From NCBI RefSeq assembly GCF_006175995.1, contig NZ_VDMB01000003.1, forward strand, positions 148,232 to 212,231: DNA of 64,000 nucleotides, read 5' to 3'. Made by a program: the position numbers and the translations under genes. Position 1 is the stretch's first letter. Every line of letters begins with the position of its first letter. This document shows positions 18,320 through 27,607 of the stretch, one piece after another. Origin of the DNA: Desulfobotulus mexicanus. GTDB taxonomy: Bacteria; Desulfobacterota; Desulfobacteria; Desulfobacterales; ASO4-4. The notes beneath the pieces were generated by a model. That model saw only the letters and a list, made by a program, of their open reading frames with translations, did no database searches and was not told the DNA's origin.

Positions 18320-19117
18320 ATGGGTACAGCAGAAATCATTTTTCTATCTCTGATTCAGGGTATCACGGAATTTTTACCCATCTCCTCATCAGCCCACCTG
18401 ATTCTGCCCTCAGCCATTCTGGGATGGGAAGATCAGGGGCTGGCCTTTGACATTGCCGTGCATACGGGAACCCTGTTTGCCGTAATACTTTATTTCAGAG
18501 AGGATATTAAAAAGCTGCTTTACGGATGGATAGGGTCTATGGGTGGAAATCAGAGTGAATATGGGAAAATGGCCTGGTTTCTCATCATTGCCACCATTCC
18601 CACGGGCCTTGCCGGACTGATGGCCGGAGGAATCATTGAAACAAGCCTTCGCTCCGCTTCGGTCATTGCCGGAACCACCCTGATTTTCGGGGCCCTGCTC
18701 TGGTTTGCCGATATCCGGGGTAAAAAAACACTTGCCATGGAAAGTATGAATCTGAAACAGGCCCTGATCATCGGCCTGATGCAGGCCGTATCCCTGATTC
18801 CCGGCACCTCAAGGTCGGGCATCACCATCACGGCAGGCCTGATGCTTGGCTTTGACCGAAAAAGTGCCGCCCGTTTTTCTTTTCTGCTCTCCATTCCCAT
18901 CATTGTGCTCATCACCCTGTATCAGGCGGCAAAACTGATACGTCAGCCTGAAATCTATGACATTCCAGCCCTTGCTGCAGGGGCCGGGCTTTCTTTTTTC
19001 AGTGCCCTTTTATGCATCCATTTTTTTCTGAAAATCATAGAAAAAATGGGGCTCTTCCCCTTTGTCATATACCGTTTTGCCTTAGGTATCGGTCTCTGCA
19101 TCTTTTTGTTTCTCTAA
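18320..19117 (+). CDS. uppP: Undecaprenyl-diphosphatase
   Basis: 265 residues from the ATG at 18320, which has ATAAGGAA upstream; the frame open to 18278 lacks one. UppP (BacA) recycles the lipid carrier for peptidoglycan and O-antigen by removing a phosphate from C55-PP. Motifs QGITEFLPISSSAHL (about 12-26) and PGTSRSG (about 160-166) are the two catalytic blocks. About eight membrane segments. Its 3' end overlaps the convergent glycosyltransferase gene by 36 bases. Confidence 0.95.
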   Translation: MGTAEIIFLSLIQGITEFLPISSSAHLILPSAILGWEDQGLAFDIAVHTGTLFAVILYFREDIKKLLYGWIGSMGGNQSEYGKMAWFLIIATIPTGLAGLMAGGIIETSLRSASVIAGTTLIFGALLWFADIRGKKTLAMESMNLKQALIIGLMQAVSLIPGTSRSGITITAGLMLGFDRKSAARFSFLLSIPIIVLITLYQAAKLIRQPEIYDIPALAAGAGLSFFSALLCIHFFLKIIEKMGLFPFVIYRFALGIGLCIFLFL

Positions 19118-20236
19118 AAAATTCAAAGCACCTTCATAGAGATTCAAAGTACTGCGGCACATGCTTTCTATTGTAAAATGGGTGGATATTCTCACTTGCC
19201 CCTTTTCACCCATGGATTTTCTGAGTTCTCTGTTTTCCAGAAGTGTACGCATTTTTACCGCCAGATCAGAAGCATCTTCAGATTGAAAAAGAAATCCCGT
19301 TTCTCCGTCTTCCACGATGTCAAGGCTTCCCCCGTGGGCTGAGGCCAGAACCACCTTTCCCATCATACCTGCCTCGGCAAGGATGCGACCAAAGGATTCA
19401 GGTTTTCTGGACGGAGAAATCACAAGGTCCGCAGCGGCCATAACCTCAGGCATATCTTTTCTGTATCCTGCAAATACAATGCGCTCTCCAAAAGGTGCCG
19501 CCAGCTCCCCCAACTCCTCTGCATAGGATTCATTTTCTTCCGGGTCTCCCACAAAAACCAGTTTCCATGCAAGATCCCCCAGCCCATCCATGGCCCGGAT
19601 CACAAGATCCTGGGCCTTGATACGGGAAAAACGTCCCGGAACCAGAATAAGGGGTGTATCCCCCTCACATCCCCAGCCTTGCCGGATAAGGTTTCGTTTT
19701 TCATCGAAAATTCTTCCAGAATCAAACCTGCTGCTGTCTGCCCCCCTGGGAATACAGACCAGACGATCTGGATCAATGGAGTAATTTTCTAAAATATGAT
19801 CCTGTATACTCCTTGATACGGCAATAACCCGCTGCCCGAAGGTCATGACAGCACTGTAGGCGTTGATGGAGTAAACACCATGGAATGTGGTTACAAGAAG
19901 GGGCCTTTTATTTTTCGGCAGACTTTTCCAGGCCAGATACCCGGCCCAGGCAGGTACACGGGACCGCAGGTGTAGAACATCCACCTCCTGCAACAGTTTC
20001 CGCAATTCTGGAATATGGGCAAGGGGTCTTGGAGACTTTTCACCGATATAAGGCATGGTAATATGTCTGCTGCCTGAGGCTTCAAGGTCTGCCACCATGC
20101 GCCCTCCCCTTGAAATTACAAGGGAGCTGTGACCATGGGCCACCAGATAGCTGCCAATCTCAAGGGTTCCCTGCTCCACCCCGCCAGTTTCCATATCCGG
20201 CAGCATCTGCAGAACTCTTAATTTTTCCCCCACCAT
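19082..20236 (-). CDS. Glycosyltransferase family 4 (LPS core type)
   Basis: 384 residues with a GT-B fold. LQMLPDMETGGVEQGTLEIG at the N-terminus is the usual GT4 acceptor-side glycine loop, ILVPGRFSRIKAQDLVIRAM opens the nucleotide-sugar half, and PSRKPESFGRILAEAGMMGK carries the E-x7-E motif near 280-290. It lies in a leftward run with ELM1-like, lpxK, waaA, lptG and lptF genes, so a role in LPS core synthesis is likely. Donor and linkage cannot be predicted. Confidence 0.85.
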   Translation of the reverse strand: MVGEKLRVLQMLPDMETGGVEQGTLEIGSYLVAHGHSSLVISRGGRMVADLEASGSRHITMPYIGEKSPRPLAHIPELRKLLQEVDVLHLRSRVPAWAGYLAWKSLPKNKRPLLVTTFHGVYSINAYSAVMTFGQRVIAVSRSIQDHILENYSIDPDRLVCIPRGADSSRFDSGRIFDEKRNLIRQGWGCEGDTPLILVPGRFSRIKAQDLVIRAMDGLGDLAWKLVFVGDPEENESYAEELGELAAPFGERIVFAGYRKDMPEVMAAADLVISPSRKPESFGRILAEAGMMGKVVLASAHGGSLDIVEDGETGFLFQSEDASDLAVKMRTLLENRELRKSMGEKGQVRISTHFTIESMCRSTLNLYEGALNFLEKQKDAETDT

Positions 20237-21186
20237 CTTTTAACGGCCTCCTCCGCCGCCCTTGTCGCCTCATCAAGCAGGGGAGGCTCCCCTGTAGCTT
20301 CTTCTCCTGGATAAAGTACCCAGCCCTGATCATGCAGGTAATCCAGGCTCCTTTGAAATTTGCTGCTTTTTTTTACCCACATGACGGGCAGTACCCCAAC
20401 CCTGCAACCTGCGGTGAGTGCCTCATACACCATGGACATACTGTCTCCGGTAATCCATGCTTCAGTGCTTTTGGCATAGGCAGATTCCACCCATCCCGGC
20501 GGTGTTTTGGCAAAGGGAGTAAAGGAAAGACTGTCATATTTATCTGCAAGCAGGGTCAAGGCATCTTCGGTTTCTTCCGGTGTTCTTGGTGAAGAGCCCA
20601 TCTCCCAGCGCATGGACGATTTTCTTTCAAGGAGATCTTCAATCTGCCGGATCAGAATCTTTGTATCCCAGATATGGCTGGAGGCATCCACCCCCCCCAC
20701 AAGAATCAGTCCCTGATCATTATTCCTTAAAGAAGGGTGAGACCTTCTGCAGGGGGGGCCCAGGGTATGCAGAAGGACCGAACCCTGTTTTTTCCCGTCG
20801 TGGAAGGGGGAAAGCACCAGATCCACCTGCTTTTGCACCCAGAAATCCGGAGTCATGCAGATGAGGGTTCTGGCCTTATAATAATTCCTAAAAAGAAGCA
20901 GGATACCATGGGTATGGCTTCCTGCGGCCATGATCAGGTGTGGAGAAAAACCTTTTTCCTCCCATCCCAGTTTTTTTAAAACAGAGTTCTGAAAAAAAGG
21001 TAAAATGGGTGAGGTAAGGGCAATAATTCTTGAGTAAAAGGCAAAGGCCCTGCCCTGGGGTACTCGAAACCACCGCAGTTCCACAGAAGATATCCGGCCA
21101 AAGGCCTCTGCCATGGCAAGGGTCTGTTTCTCATGTCCGGGACTTCCATCCCCCACACAGAGAATCCGTAAAGGCTCTGGCATCAT
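20218..21186 (-). CDS. ELM1-family putative glycosyltransferase
   Basis: 322 residues. The start ILCVGDGSPGHEKQTLAMAEA matches the ELM1-like family (named for a plant mitochondrial fission protein; the bacterial members sit in LPS clusters and look like GT-B enzymes). The region AWITGDSMSMVYEALTAGCRVGVLP is the typical C-terminal donor-site block. It overlaps lpxK by 4 bases (ATGA) and the GT4 gene by 19 bases, so translation is coupled. An LPS sugar transferase is inferred. Confidence 0.75.
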   Translation of the reverse strand: MMPEPLRILCVGDGSPGHEKQTLAMAEAFGRISSVELRWFRVPQGRAFAFYSRIIALTSPILPFFQNSVLKKLGWEEKGFSPHLIMAAGSHTHGILLLFRNYYKARTLICMTPDFWVQKQVDLVLSPFHDGKKQGSVLLHTLGPPCRRSHPSLRNNDQGLILVGGVDASSHIWDTKILIRQIEDLLERKSSMRWEMGSSPRTPEETEDALTLLADKYDSLSFTPFAKTPPGWVESAYAKSTEAWITGDSMSMVYEALTAGCRVGVLPVMWVKKSSKFQRSLDYLHDQGWVLYPGEEATGEPPLLDEATRAAEEAVKRWWGKN

Positions 21187-22256
21187 TTTCCTGCCTCCAG
21201 TATCTTTTCCGTCTCACCTTTCAGCCATTTGCTGAATAAAGATGGATTGAGAAAATCCATCCTCACATCCACCACATACAAAGGCAGGGGCCAGACCGAC
21301 GGGTCGGGCAGCTTCACCGCATCCTTGGCCGTTGTTACCAGGGCTTCTGCTCCCATGTTCCGGGCTTTATCCGCAAGCTGATCCATGGCCGAAGGCCCAT
21401 AGGGATGATGATCAGGAAACTTCAACACTCCCCCCACATTCCACCCCTTCTCTAAAAGCCCCTCCACAAAAGAGCGGTCATCGGCAAGGGCCGAAAACGC
21501 CAGAACCTTCCCCGAAGAAACAGGCAGAACGGCTTGACCGTCCATGCCAACCTGTGCATGGCGGCTGAAAAAAACAGGAATTCCCGCCGTTTCAGCCCAC
21601 CGGCAAAGGCCTTCATGGGCGGATTCTTCCCCATCGCAGCGGGTAAAAACCAGAGCATGGGCCCGAAGAAGGGCGGACGGCTTTTCCCGCAGGCTGCCCC
21701 TGGGCAGAAGCCTGCCGTTACCAAAGGGATGACGGCTGTCCAGAAGCACAATATCCAGATCCCTGTGCATATTTCTATGTTGAAAACCATCATCAAGGAG
21801 CAGAATCTCCGCACCATCAGACACTGCCCGCAAACCACTTCTGTAACGGTCCGCACCCACATAGACCGAGGCAGGGCTGGTGGCGGCCAGCAGGCAGGGT
21901 TCATCTCCGGCCATATCGGCCCCCAGAAACACCTCTTTACCATCGGATACCCGGCCGCCCTTTTTTACAAGCTTTCCACCATAGCCCCGGCTTAAGACAG
22001 CCACCCGAAACCCCTCATCCGCAAACATATGTGCAAGGGTACGTACCATGGGTGTTTTTCCCGTACCACCTGCAACCACATTGCCAACGGAAATCACAGG
22101 CACGGGCAGTCTTTTTTTTTGACTTTTATCCAGATGCCGGTTTTTAAGACCCAGCCCCAAACCATAAAGGGATTCAAAAAAAGAAAACAGATAATCCCCT
22201 GCATCCCTGTTACGGGCTGGCCTGTAAATACGCTCTGCAATTTTTTGCTTCAGCAT
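21183..22256 (-). CDS. lpxK: Tetraacyldisaccharide 4'-kinase
   Basis: 357 residues. LpxK phosphorylates the lipid A disaccharide at the inner membrane. Walker A NVVAGGTGKTPMV at about 57-69, and DGFQHRNMHRDLDIVLLD, a family hallmark with the catalytic aspartates, near 155-172. N-terminal hydrophobic segment (DYLFSFFESLYGLGLGL) for membrane association. It overlaps waaA by 7 bases and the ELM1-like gene by 4. Confidence 0.95.
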   Translation of the reverse strand: MLKQKIAERIYRPARNRDAGDYLFSFFESLYGLGLGLKNRHLDKSQKKRLPVPVISVGNVVAGGTGKTPMVRTLAHMFADEGFRVAVLSRGYGGKLVKKGGRVSDGKEVFLGADMAGDEPCLLAATSPASVYVGADRYRSGLRAVSDGAEILLLDDGFQHRNMHRDLDIVLLDSRHPFGNGRLLPRGSLREKPSALLRAHALVFTRCDGEESAHEGLCRWAETAGIPVFFSRHAQVGMDGQAVLPVSSGKVLAFSALADDRSFVEGLLEKGWNVGGVLKFPDHHPYGPSAMDQLADKARNMGAEALVTTAKDAVKLPDPSVWPLPLYVVDVRMDFLNPSLFSKWLKGETEKILEAGK

Positions 22257-23464
22257 GTTTTTTCTCCCAGCAGGTCACAGACCAGATCAAAGGCCCTGCG
22301 TGCCGCACCCCGTCCCCGAAGAACATAATTTCTCCCCGCTTCTCCGGCTGCTTTTCTTTTCTTTTCTTCGTTTATCCACAAAAGAAGAATATCTGCCATC
22401 TCCTCCGGAGTCCGGACAGAAAATCCAGCCCCTGCATCCGTAAGCCCCTGCCAGCTTTCCGCAAAATCTTCACTGGAAGGCCCCATACTTACGGGAATAC
22501 CCGCCATGGCAGGCTCTAAGGGATTGTGTCCCCTAAGGTGGATAATACTGCCCCCCACCAGTGCCCCATGGGAAAGGGCATATAAATCCTTCAGGAGACC
22601 CATGCTGTCCACAATGAGAACAGAGGCCTTTTCTCCCGAATGACGGGACAGAACCTGAACTCCCAGCCCCCGTTCCTGCAACATTTTTTCAAATAAAGGT
22701 GTCTTGTCAGGATGCCTCGGTACCAGAAGGGTATGGATTTTAATCTCCTTCAGCCTTGCGTCCGTGAGCACATCCGCAAGAAAGCTCTCTTCACCGGGAT
22801 GCATACTGCCGCATACCCATACAAAGGATGCCTGCTGCTGCAAAAGCCAGTTCCGCACAGGAGAAAGGGCAGGACTTTCAGGATCAGGCATGGAAGTTTC
22901 GTGCTTGAGATTCCCGGGAAGCCCTATCCGCTCCCCTTCAACGCCAAGGCGAAGAAGTCGGTCTGCATCCACTGAACTCTGGGGAATGATGGCCCTGAAG
23001 GTCTTCAGGGCAGGTCCCATGACACAGGAAAGCCTGAGGTAACCCCTGAAGGTTTTATCTGAAATCCTTGCATTCACAAAAACAGAAGGAATATTTCTTT
23101 TCCGGATGGCTCCCATGAAAAGGGGCCAGAGATCCGTTTCAGTCAACACAAAAACATCGGGATGCAGATCAGCAAGTACACGGTTCACGGCCATGGGATA
23201 ATCCAGCGGGAAAAAACGTATCTCAACCCCCCGGCAGCCAAGATTTTTTTTTGCAGCTTCCATGCCGCTTCGGGTTGATGCCGTAAAAACAATCTGTATA
23301 TCAGGTTTTTCATCTGAAAGAAGGTCCACAAGGGGCAGAGCCGATAAAACCTCTCCAAGGGAAAGGGCGTGTATCCAGACCACTGGCCCTTTACCGTAGG
23401 GCAGTAAATTTTTCTTTGGCCAGAAACGTTGCTGAAAACGTTGAGGCAAGATGGAAAAAACCAT
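22250..23464 (-). CDS. waaA: Kdo transferase WaaA (KdtA)
   Basis: 404 residues. Adds Kdo to lipid A precursor. IHALSLGEVLSALPL near 31-45 carries the catalytic glutamate, LTETDLWP near 107 and NARISDKTFRGY follow. The usual hydrophobic N-terminal membrane anchor of about 20 residues is absent: the protein begins only about 30 residues before the active-site motif, and an in-frame TAA lies two codons upstream of the ATG, so the short form is real in this sequence. Context with lpxK and lptFG supports the call. Confidence 0.9.
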   Translation of the reverse strand: MVFSILPQRFQQRFWPKKNLLPYGKGPVVWIHALSLGEVLSALPLVDLLSDEKPDIQIVFTASTRSGMEAAKKNLGCRGVEIRFFPLDYPMAVNRVLADLHPDVFVLTETDLWPLFMGAIRKRNIPSVFVNARISDKTFRGYLRLSCVMGPALKTFRAIIPQSSVDADRLLRLGVEGERIGLPGNLKHETSMPDPESPALSPVRNWLLQQQASFVWVCGSMHPGEESFLADVLTDARLKEIKIHTLLVPRHPDKTPLFEKMLQERGLGVQVLSRHSGEKASVLIVDSMGLLKDLYALSHGALVGGSIIHLRGHNPLEPAMAGIPVSMGPSSEDFAESWQGLTDAGAGFSVRTPEEMADILLLWINEEKKRKAAGEAGRNYVLRGRGAARRAFDLVCDLLGEKTC

Positions 23465-23477
23465 ACTTTATCTTCTT

Positions 23478-24557
23478 TCAGTCCAGCCCGAGAAGGCCGT
23501 ATATTCCCAGGGCAGCAAAAAGACAATTGGGCATCCATGCCGCAAAAACCGCCGGAAGAACACCACCATAGCCCAGAGACATGGAAAAGCTGTAACATAT
23601 CCAGTACATAAATGCGATACCGATGCCATAGCCCATGCCTAAGGCCATATTGCTCTTCATCGAAGGCCGCAGACTAATAAGTACAGCCAGAAAACACAAA
23701 GCAAGGGAGGCAAAGGGAAAGGCTGTCTTACCGAAAAAGTCAACCCTGTACCCTGTTACATCATAACCTTGCTTTTCAATTTTATTTATGTAGTGCCACA
23801 GTTCTCTGATACCCATTTCATTCGCAGCACTCCGGATGCTTTCAAAATCCGAAAGATTCAGACCAAGATCAAAGGCAAATACAGGATAGGACTGCACACT
23901 GAAAACTCCGTCCTCCGCATCCAGAACCTGTTCCACCACACCTTCCAGCATCCAGCCTTCGGCAACAAAGGAACCGCTTTGGGCAATAATACGACGGACC
24001 GGAAAAAATCCATCCCTGCTCAACTCATGGATACGGATACCTTCCAGTCTCTCATCATCCAGATGGACTTCATTAATATAAATAAAATATTGATCCTTAC
24101 GGATACGGATATTCTCCTTACGCTGAACATGCACAGCACCGGGCCGCAATTCCCCATACCGGATGGAATTCACTTCAGCTGCAGCCATGGGGGAAATGGT
24201 GTCTGCCAGCAAAAGCCCAAACACACTTATAAAAAGAGCTCCGCCAAAAACCGGCCTGAGCAAAAGAGCAGGACCAATCCCCCCCCCTTTCAGGGCAATC
24301 AGTTCATTGGACCGGTTCACCAGCCCCAAAGCAGCGAGGATGCTGAGAAAAAAACATAAGGGTAAAATCTGTATGATTTCTCTGGGAAGCTTCATCAGTA
24401 CATAATATATACTTCTATATCCGGAAAGTCCGGCGGCAAAAAAACGATCCGCATTGCTCAAGTAGTCCACCACCACAAAAATAACCACCACCACAAACAA
24501 AAGAATAAAAAAATAACGGACAATTTCTCTGCTGACATACAGATCCAGACGGGTCAT
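23478..24557 (-). CDS. lptG: LPS export permease LptG
   Basis: 359 residues, six membrane segments with a periplasmic beta-jellyroll between segments 3 and 4, the YjgP/YjgQ (LptF/LptG) family layout. With LptB and LptF it extracts LPS from the inner membrane. MTRLDLYVSREIVRYF and NRSNELIALKGGGIG are typical. Second of the pair, overlapping lptF by 4 bases. Assignment to LptG rather than LptF rests on order and on the sequence style. Confidence 0.88.
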   Translation of the reverse strand: MTRLDLYVSREIVRYFFILLFVVVVIFVVVDYLSNADRFFAAGLSGYRSIYYVLMKLPREIIQILPLCFFLSILAALGLVNRSNELIALKGGGIGPALLLRPVFGGALFISVFGLLLADTISPMAAAEVNSIRYGELRPGAVHVQRKENIRIRKDQYFIYINEVHLDDERLEGIRIHELSRDGFFPVRRIIAQSGSFVAEGWMLEGVVEQVLDAEDGVFSVQSYPVFAFDLGLNLSDFESIRSAANEMGIRELWHYINKIEKQGYDVTGYRVDFFGKTAFPFASLALCFLAVLISLRPSMKSNMALGMGYGIGIAFMYWICYSFSMSLGYGGVLPAVFAAWMPNCLFAALGIYGLLGLD

Positions 24558-25714
24558 CCTTTTTCCCCCGACCTTATTTTCAGTACATATATAAATTGAG
24601 GTATCAGTTTTTTCTCAGCGGCCACACGAAAAAGCATCCATCCCCCCACCAGACCAAGCACCAGATTGGGAGTCCATATGGCTATTTCAGGAGAAAAAAC
24701 ACCGCTTTCTCCAAAGGACCAGCCCATGGTTAAAAAGGCATAATACACAAGAAAAAAGCCAAGCCCTGCACTGAGTCCCGGGGAACGTTTTCTTTCCATG
24801 GAGCTGATGCCCAGAGAAAAAGCAACAATACCAAGCACAAAACAGGCAGCAGGCAGAGAAAATTTCTCATGCAGTTTAATTACTGCTGCATTGTAGCTTT
24901 TGCTTCCTTCCGGCAGAGTTCTGATATACTCGCGCAGTTCGGAAAAACCCATTTCCTCCTTATCCTTTGGTCTGCCGCCGAGGATATCCGACTTCTCCTT
25001 TGAAAGGTTCAAGCTCAAATCATAATTTTCAAAGGCAATGGCATGAACATCAGACATATTGCCATCGCCCCGCAAAATCATACCATCGGAAAGCCTTATC
25101 AGAACCATACCTGTACCCGCATCCACCTGCAGCTGGCCTTCAGGTGCAATAATGGTACCCATACCTTCCTTTTCCCTGTAATCCTCTATGAAAATATCTT
25201 TCAGGCTGCCTGTATCCTTATCCATTTCTCCTGCATACAGCGTAACACCTGAAAACATATCATTAAAAACCATGGGTTTTAAAATCATATTTCCGTGTTT
25301 CATTGCCAGTTCTGCAATCAGCTTCCGGGACTCAAGTTTTCCCCATGGCAAACCATATATCGTCATCCCTGCTGTAATCAGCGCTGCAAGCAAACAGAAA
25401 AAAAGCACAGGAGGCAGAAACCGCCAAGAGCTGAAACCACCAGCCTTCAGGGCAAGAATTTCCCTGTCTCCGGACAGACGCAGAAAAGTAATCAGCACGG
25501 TCACCATCACCGCAAGAGGAATGGTAAACTGAAGAAAAAAAGGAGAGGTATAGGCCAGCAAGAGGGCCACAGAAGAAAGACCCGTCCCATAGTTAACGAC
25601 AAGATCTGCAATATCAACGAGTTGCGTTATAAGAAAAATCAAAGTAAAAAAAATTATATTTAAAAAAAACGGAAAAATCATCTGGGAAAAAAAATAACGG
25701 TCAACCCTGTACAT
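24554..25714 (-). CDS. lptF: LPS export permease LptF
   Basis: 386 residues from the ATG at 25714 with GGAAGGAA upstream; the ATG at 25735 has no ribosome binding site. Same six-segment plus jellyroll layout as its partner, with SGDREILALKAGGFSSWRFL, the cytoplasmic coupling-helix region of the family. First gene of the leftward envelope operon that runs to 19082. Confidence 0.88.
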   Translation of the reverse strand: MYRVDRYFFSQMIFPFFLNIIFFTLIFLITQLVDIADLVVNYGTGLSSVALLLAYTSPFFLQFTIPLAVMVTVLITFLRLSGDREILALKAGGFSSWRFLPPVLFFCLLAALITAGMTIYGLPWGKLESRKLIAELAMKHGNMILKPMVFNDMFSGVTLYAGEMDKDTGSLKDIFIEDYREKEGMGTIIAPEGQLQVDAGTGMVLIRLSDGMILRGDGNMSDVHAIAFENYDLSLNLSKEKSDILGGRPKDKEEMGFSELREYIRTLPEGSKSYNAAVIKLHEKFSLPAACFVLGIVAFSLGISSMERKRSPGLSAGLGFFLVYYAFLTMGWSFGESGVFSPEIAIWTPNLVLGLVGGWMLFRVAAEKKLIPQFIYVLKIRSGEKG

Positions 25715-25893
25715 AATCAAGTAGTTCCTTCCCATGAAGCGATCAAACTAAAAAAAACATCATGCTGCCGTAACAGTATAAAGGGTCAGCACCCCATGCA
25801 GGAAATGACTTAACGAATTTAATCCTGCGGTACAAGCAAAGTTCTTTATTGCCCTGCTTTTATGGTCAGGCCCAATTCAACAAAAGAACAGTG

Positions 25894-25937
25894 TTCAAAA
25901 CATTGAATTGACAAATCATGAAAAATATGTGTTTTAT
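25894..25937 (+). promoter_or_regulatory. Possible promoter and operator of the TetR gene
   Basis: TTGACA at 25908-25913 is 18 bases from TTTTAT at 25932-25937. The palindrome TTCAA-AACA-TTGAA (25894-25907) touches the -35 box, a placement that fits autorepression by the TetR protein encoded next. Confidence 0.4.
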
Positions 25938-25986
25938 AAGGTCAAACATTGTAATTTTTTCAACCCTCAAACAGTGGAGAATTCCT

Positions 25987-26673
25987 ATGTCCGGCCTTGC
26001 CCCTTCCCTGTCCAGAAAAGAAAGGGAATTTATTCAACGCCGTGAATCCATATTGAACACTGCGCTTAGTCTTTTTGCAGAAAAAGGATTTCATCAGGTA
26101 TCCATGAGTGAAATTGCCAAGGAATCTGAATTTTCAGTAGGGTCACTGTATAATTTTTTCCCGAACAAAGAAGCCCTTTACAAGGCCATGATTCTGGAAA
26201 AGACAGGCGGTGTCTGCCGTCAACTCGACCATGTGATTAACTGCGATTCCGATGAATTTACAAAAATATGTCGATGGATAGAGAAAAAAATCGAACTTTA
26301 TAGAGAAAATATTGGAATTTTCAGACTTTTTCTTTCAGAAACCATGGGAATCAATGCCATAGTCCGTTCACAGATTTCCATACTGCTAAAAGATAAACAA
26401 CATAAGCTGAGGGAAGATCTTGCAGTTCTTTTTTCTGCCGCCATGGAAAAGAAACTCCTGCCCCCCATGGGAGAACCCATTGTTCTTGCCATTGCCCTTG
26501 ATGGCATCTGCAACGCCCTGCTAAATGCGGAAGAAGAAATACCCTTTAAAAAAAACATAGATGCCGACACCATTCTTCATATCTTTTTTGGCAATATCCT
26601 GAGCAGCCAACAGAAAAATGACCAGCAGAAAGTATTGTTCCATCAGAATCCGACCACTGCACCTCCTTCATAA
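25987..26673 (+). CDS. TetR-family transcriptional regulator
   Basis: 228 residues from the ATG at 25987, preceded by GTGGAGA. The TetR DNA-binding domain is residues about 15-65, with the recognition part VSMSEIAKESEFSVGSLYNF followed by FPNKEALY. The C-terminal ligand domain has no recognisable specificity. The next gene on the strand, 78 bases later, is a trypsin-like protease, and lptF is divergent, so its target could be either side. A palindrome near its own promoter suggests autoregulation. Confidence 0.88.
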   Translation: MSGLAPSLSRKEREFIQRRESILNTALSLFAEKGFHQVSMSEIAKESEFSVGSLYNFFPNKEALYKAMILEKTGGVCRQLDHVINCDSDEFTKICRWIEKKIELYRENIGIFRLFLSETMGINAIVRSQISILLKDKQHKLREDLAVLFSAAMEKKLLPPMGEPIVLAIALDGICNALLNAEEEIPFKKNIDADTILHIFFGNILSSQQKNDQQKVLFHQNPTTAPPS

Positions 26674-26751
26674 AAAAACAGAAGAAGACCCGTATCCCAG
26701 AATACAGACGTCCAGAAACACTCCTTTGTTTTATAATATCCGGAGCTTTAC

Positions 26752-27561
26752 ATGTCCCTGCAGGCACATTATGCAAAAATCCGTGAAGGCATCTTTGCCT
26801 TTGTGCCCAAATATGCCTCACCACATCAGAAGGAACAACTTCCCCCGGTTCTTGGCACAGGATTTTTTATTCGCAAAGATGGTATTGCCGTCACCAATGC
26901 CCATATAATTGAAACCTTTGCCCATGTCTTCCGACCAGAAGGACTGCCGGATAAAGACTGGGCCATACAGGGTCTTTTTTTTGTCCGGGATAATACTGAA
27001 ATGCTTGCACTCCGTGTGGATCTTAAGGCTGTCATAAGGATGGGATCTTTCATCCTCAAGCCACCCGGCAGCCAGACTACACCTGATATCGGTCTTGTGC
27101 AGATGGCGGTTTCAGACTGCCCTGTTATGCATATTTCGGAAAAAAGCCACCTTGAAGAAGGGATGGAAATTGCAACTGCCGGATTCCCCATGGGAAATCG
27201 TTCTCTGGAAAGTCCTGCGGGCTTACAGATGGGCCCCACCCTGCAAAAGGGCATCATCAGTGCCATTCTGCCCTTCCCCAATCCTAGCCCTGAAGCTTTT
27301 TCCGTAAACGTAATGAGCCTTGGTGGTGCCAGCGGTTCTCCTGTCTTTGATCCCGGCACAGGGAGCACACTGGGTGTTCTTTTTTCCAGCCTCCATGATG
27401 TGGGCCTGGTGGATCAGGGGACAGCCACCTATGCCATGCCCACATCCATCACCTATGCCGTTCCCCATCACTACCTCATTAAAGCCATTGCCATGGTTCC
27501 TGATAATCTGCCCAAAATGCCTTCTTTAAAACAACGGATCAGGGAGCACAAAAGCCTCTGA
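26752..27561 (+). CDS. Trypsin-like serine protease without signal peptide
   Basis: 269 residues. The three catalytic residues are in chymotrypsin-fold order: His about 50 in VTNAHII, Asp about 111 in TPDIGLVQM, and Ser about 196 in GGASGSPVFD. TGFFIRKDGIAVTNAH is the usual strand before the histidine. It differs from DegP/HtrA in lacking a PDZ domain, and it has no signal sequence, so it should be cytoplasmic. The role is unknown; standalone proteases of this kind sometimes act in stress or defence, which is only a possibility here. Confidence 0.8.
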   Translation: MSLQAHYAKIREGIFAFVPKYASPHQKEQLPPVLGTGFFIRKDGIAVTNAHIIETFAHVFRPEGLPDKDWAIQGLFFVRDNTEMLALRVDLKAVIRMGSFILKPPGSQTTPDIGLVQMAVSDCPVMHISEKSHLEEGMEIATAGFPMGNRSLESPAGLQMGPTLQKGIISAILPFPNPSPEAFSVNVMSLGGASGSPVFDPGTGSTLGVLFSSLHDVGLVDQGTATYAMPTSITYAVPHHYLIKAIAMVPDNLPKMPSLKQRIREHKSL

Positions 27562-27607
27562 TTTAAATTTTCAGGCTGCCCAATCAAATGAAAAGAAAAA
27601 AATAAAA

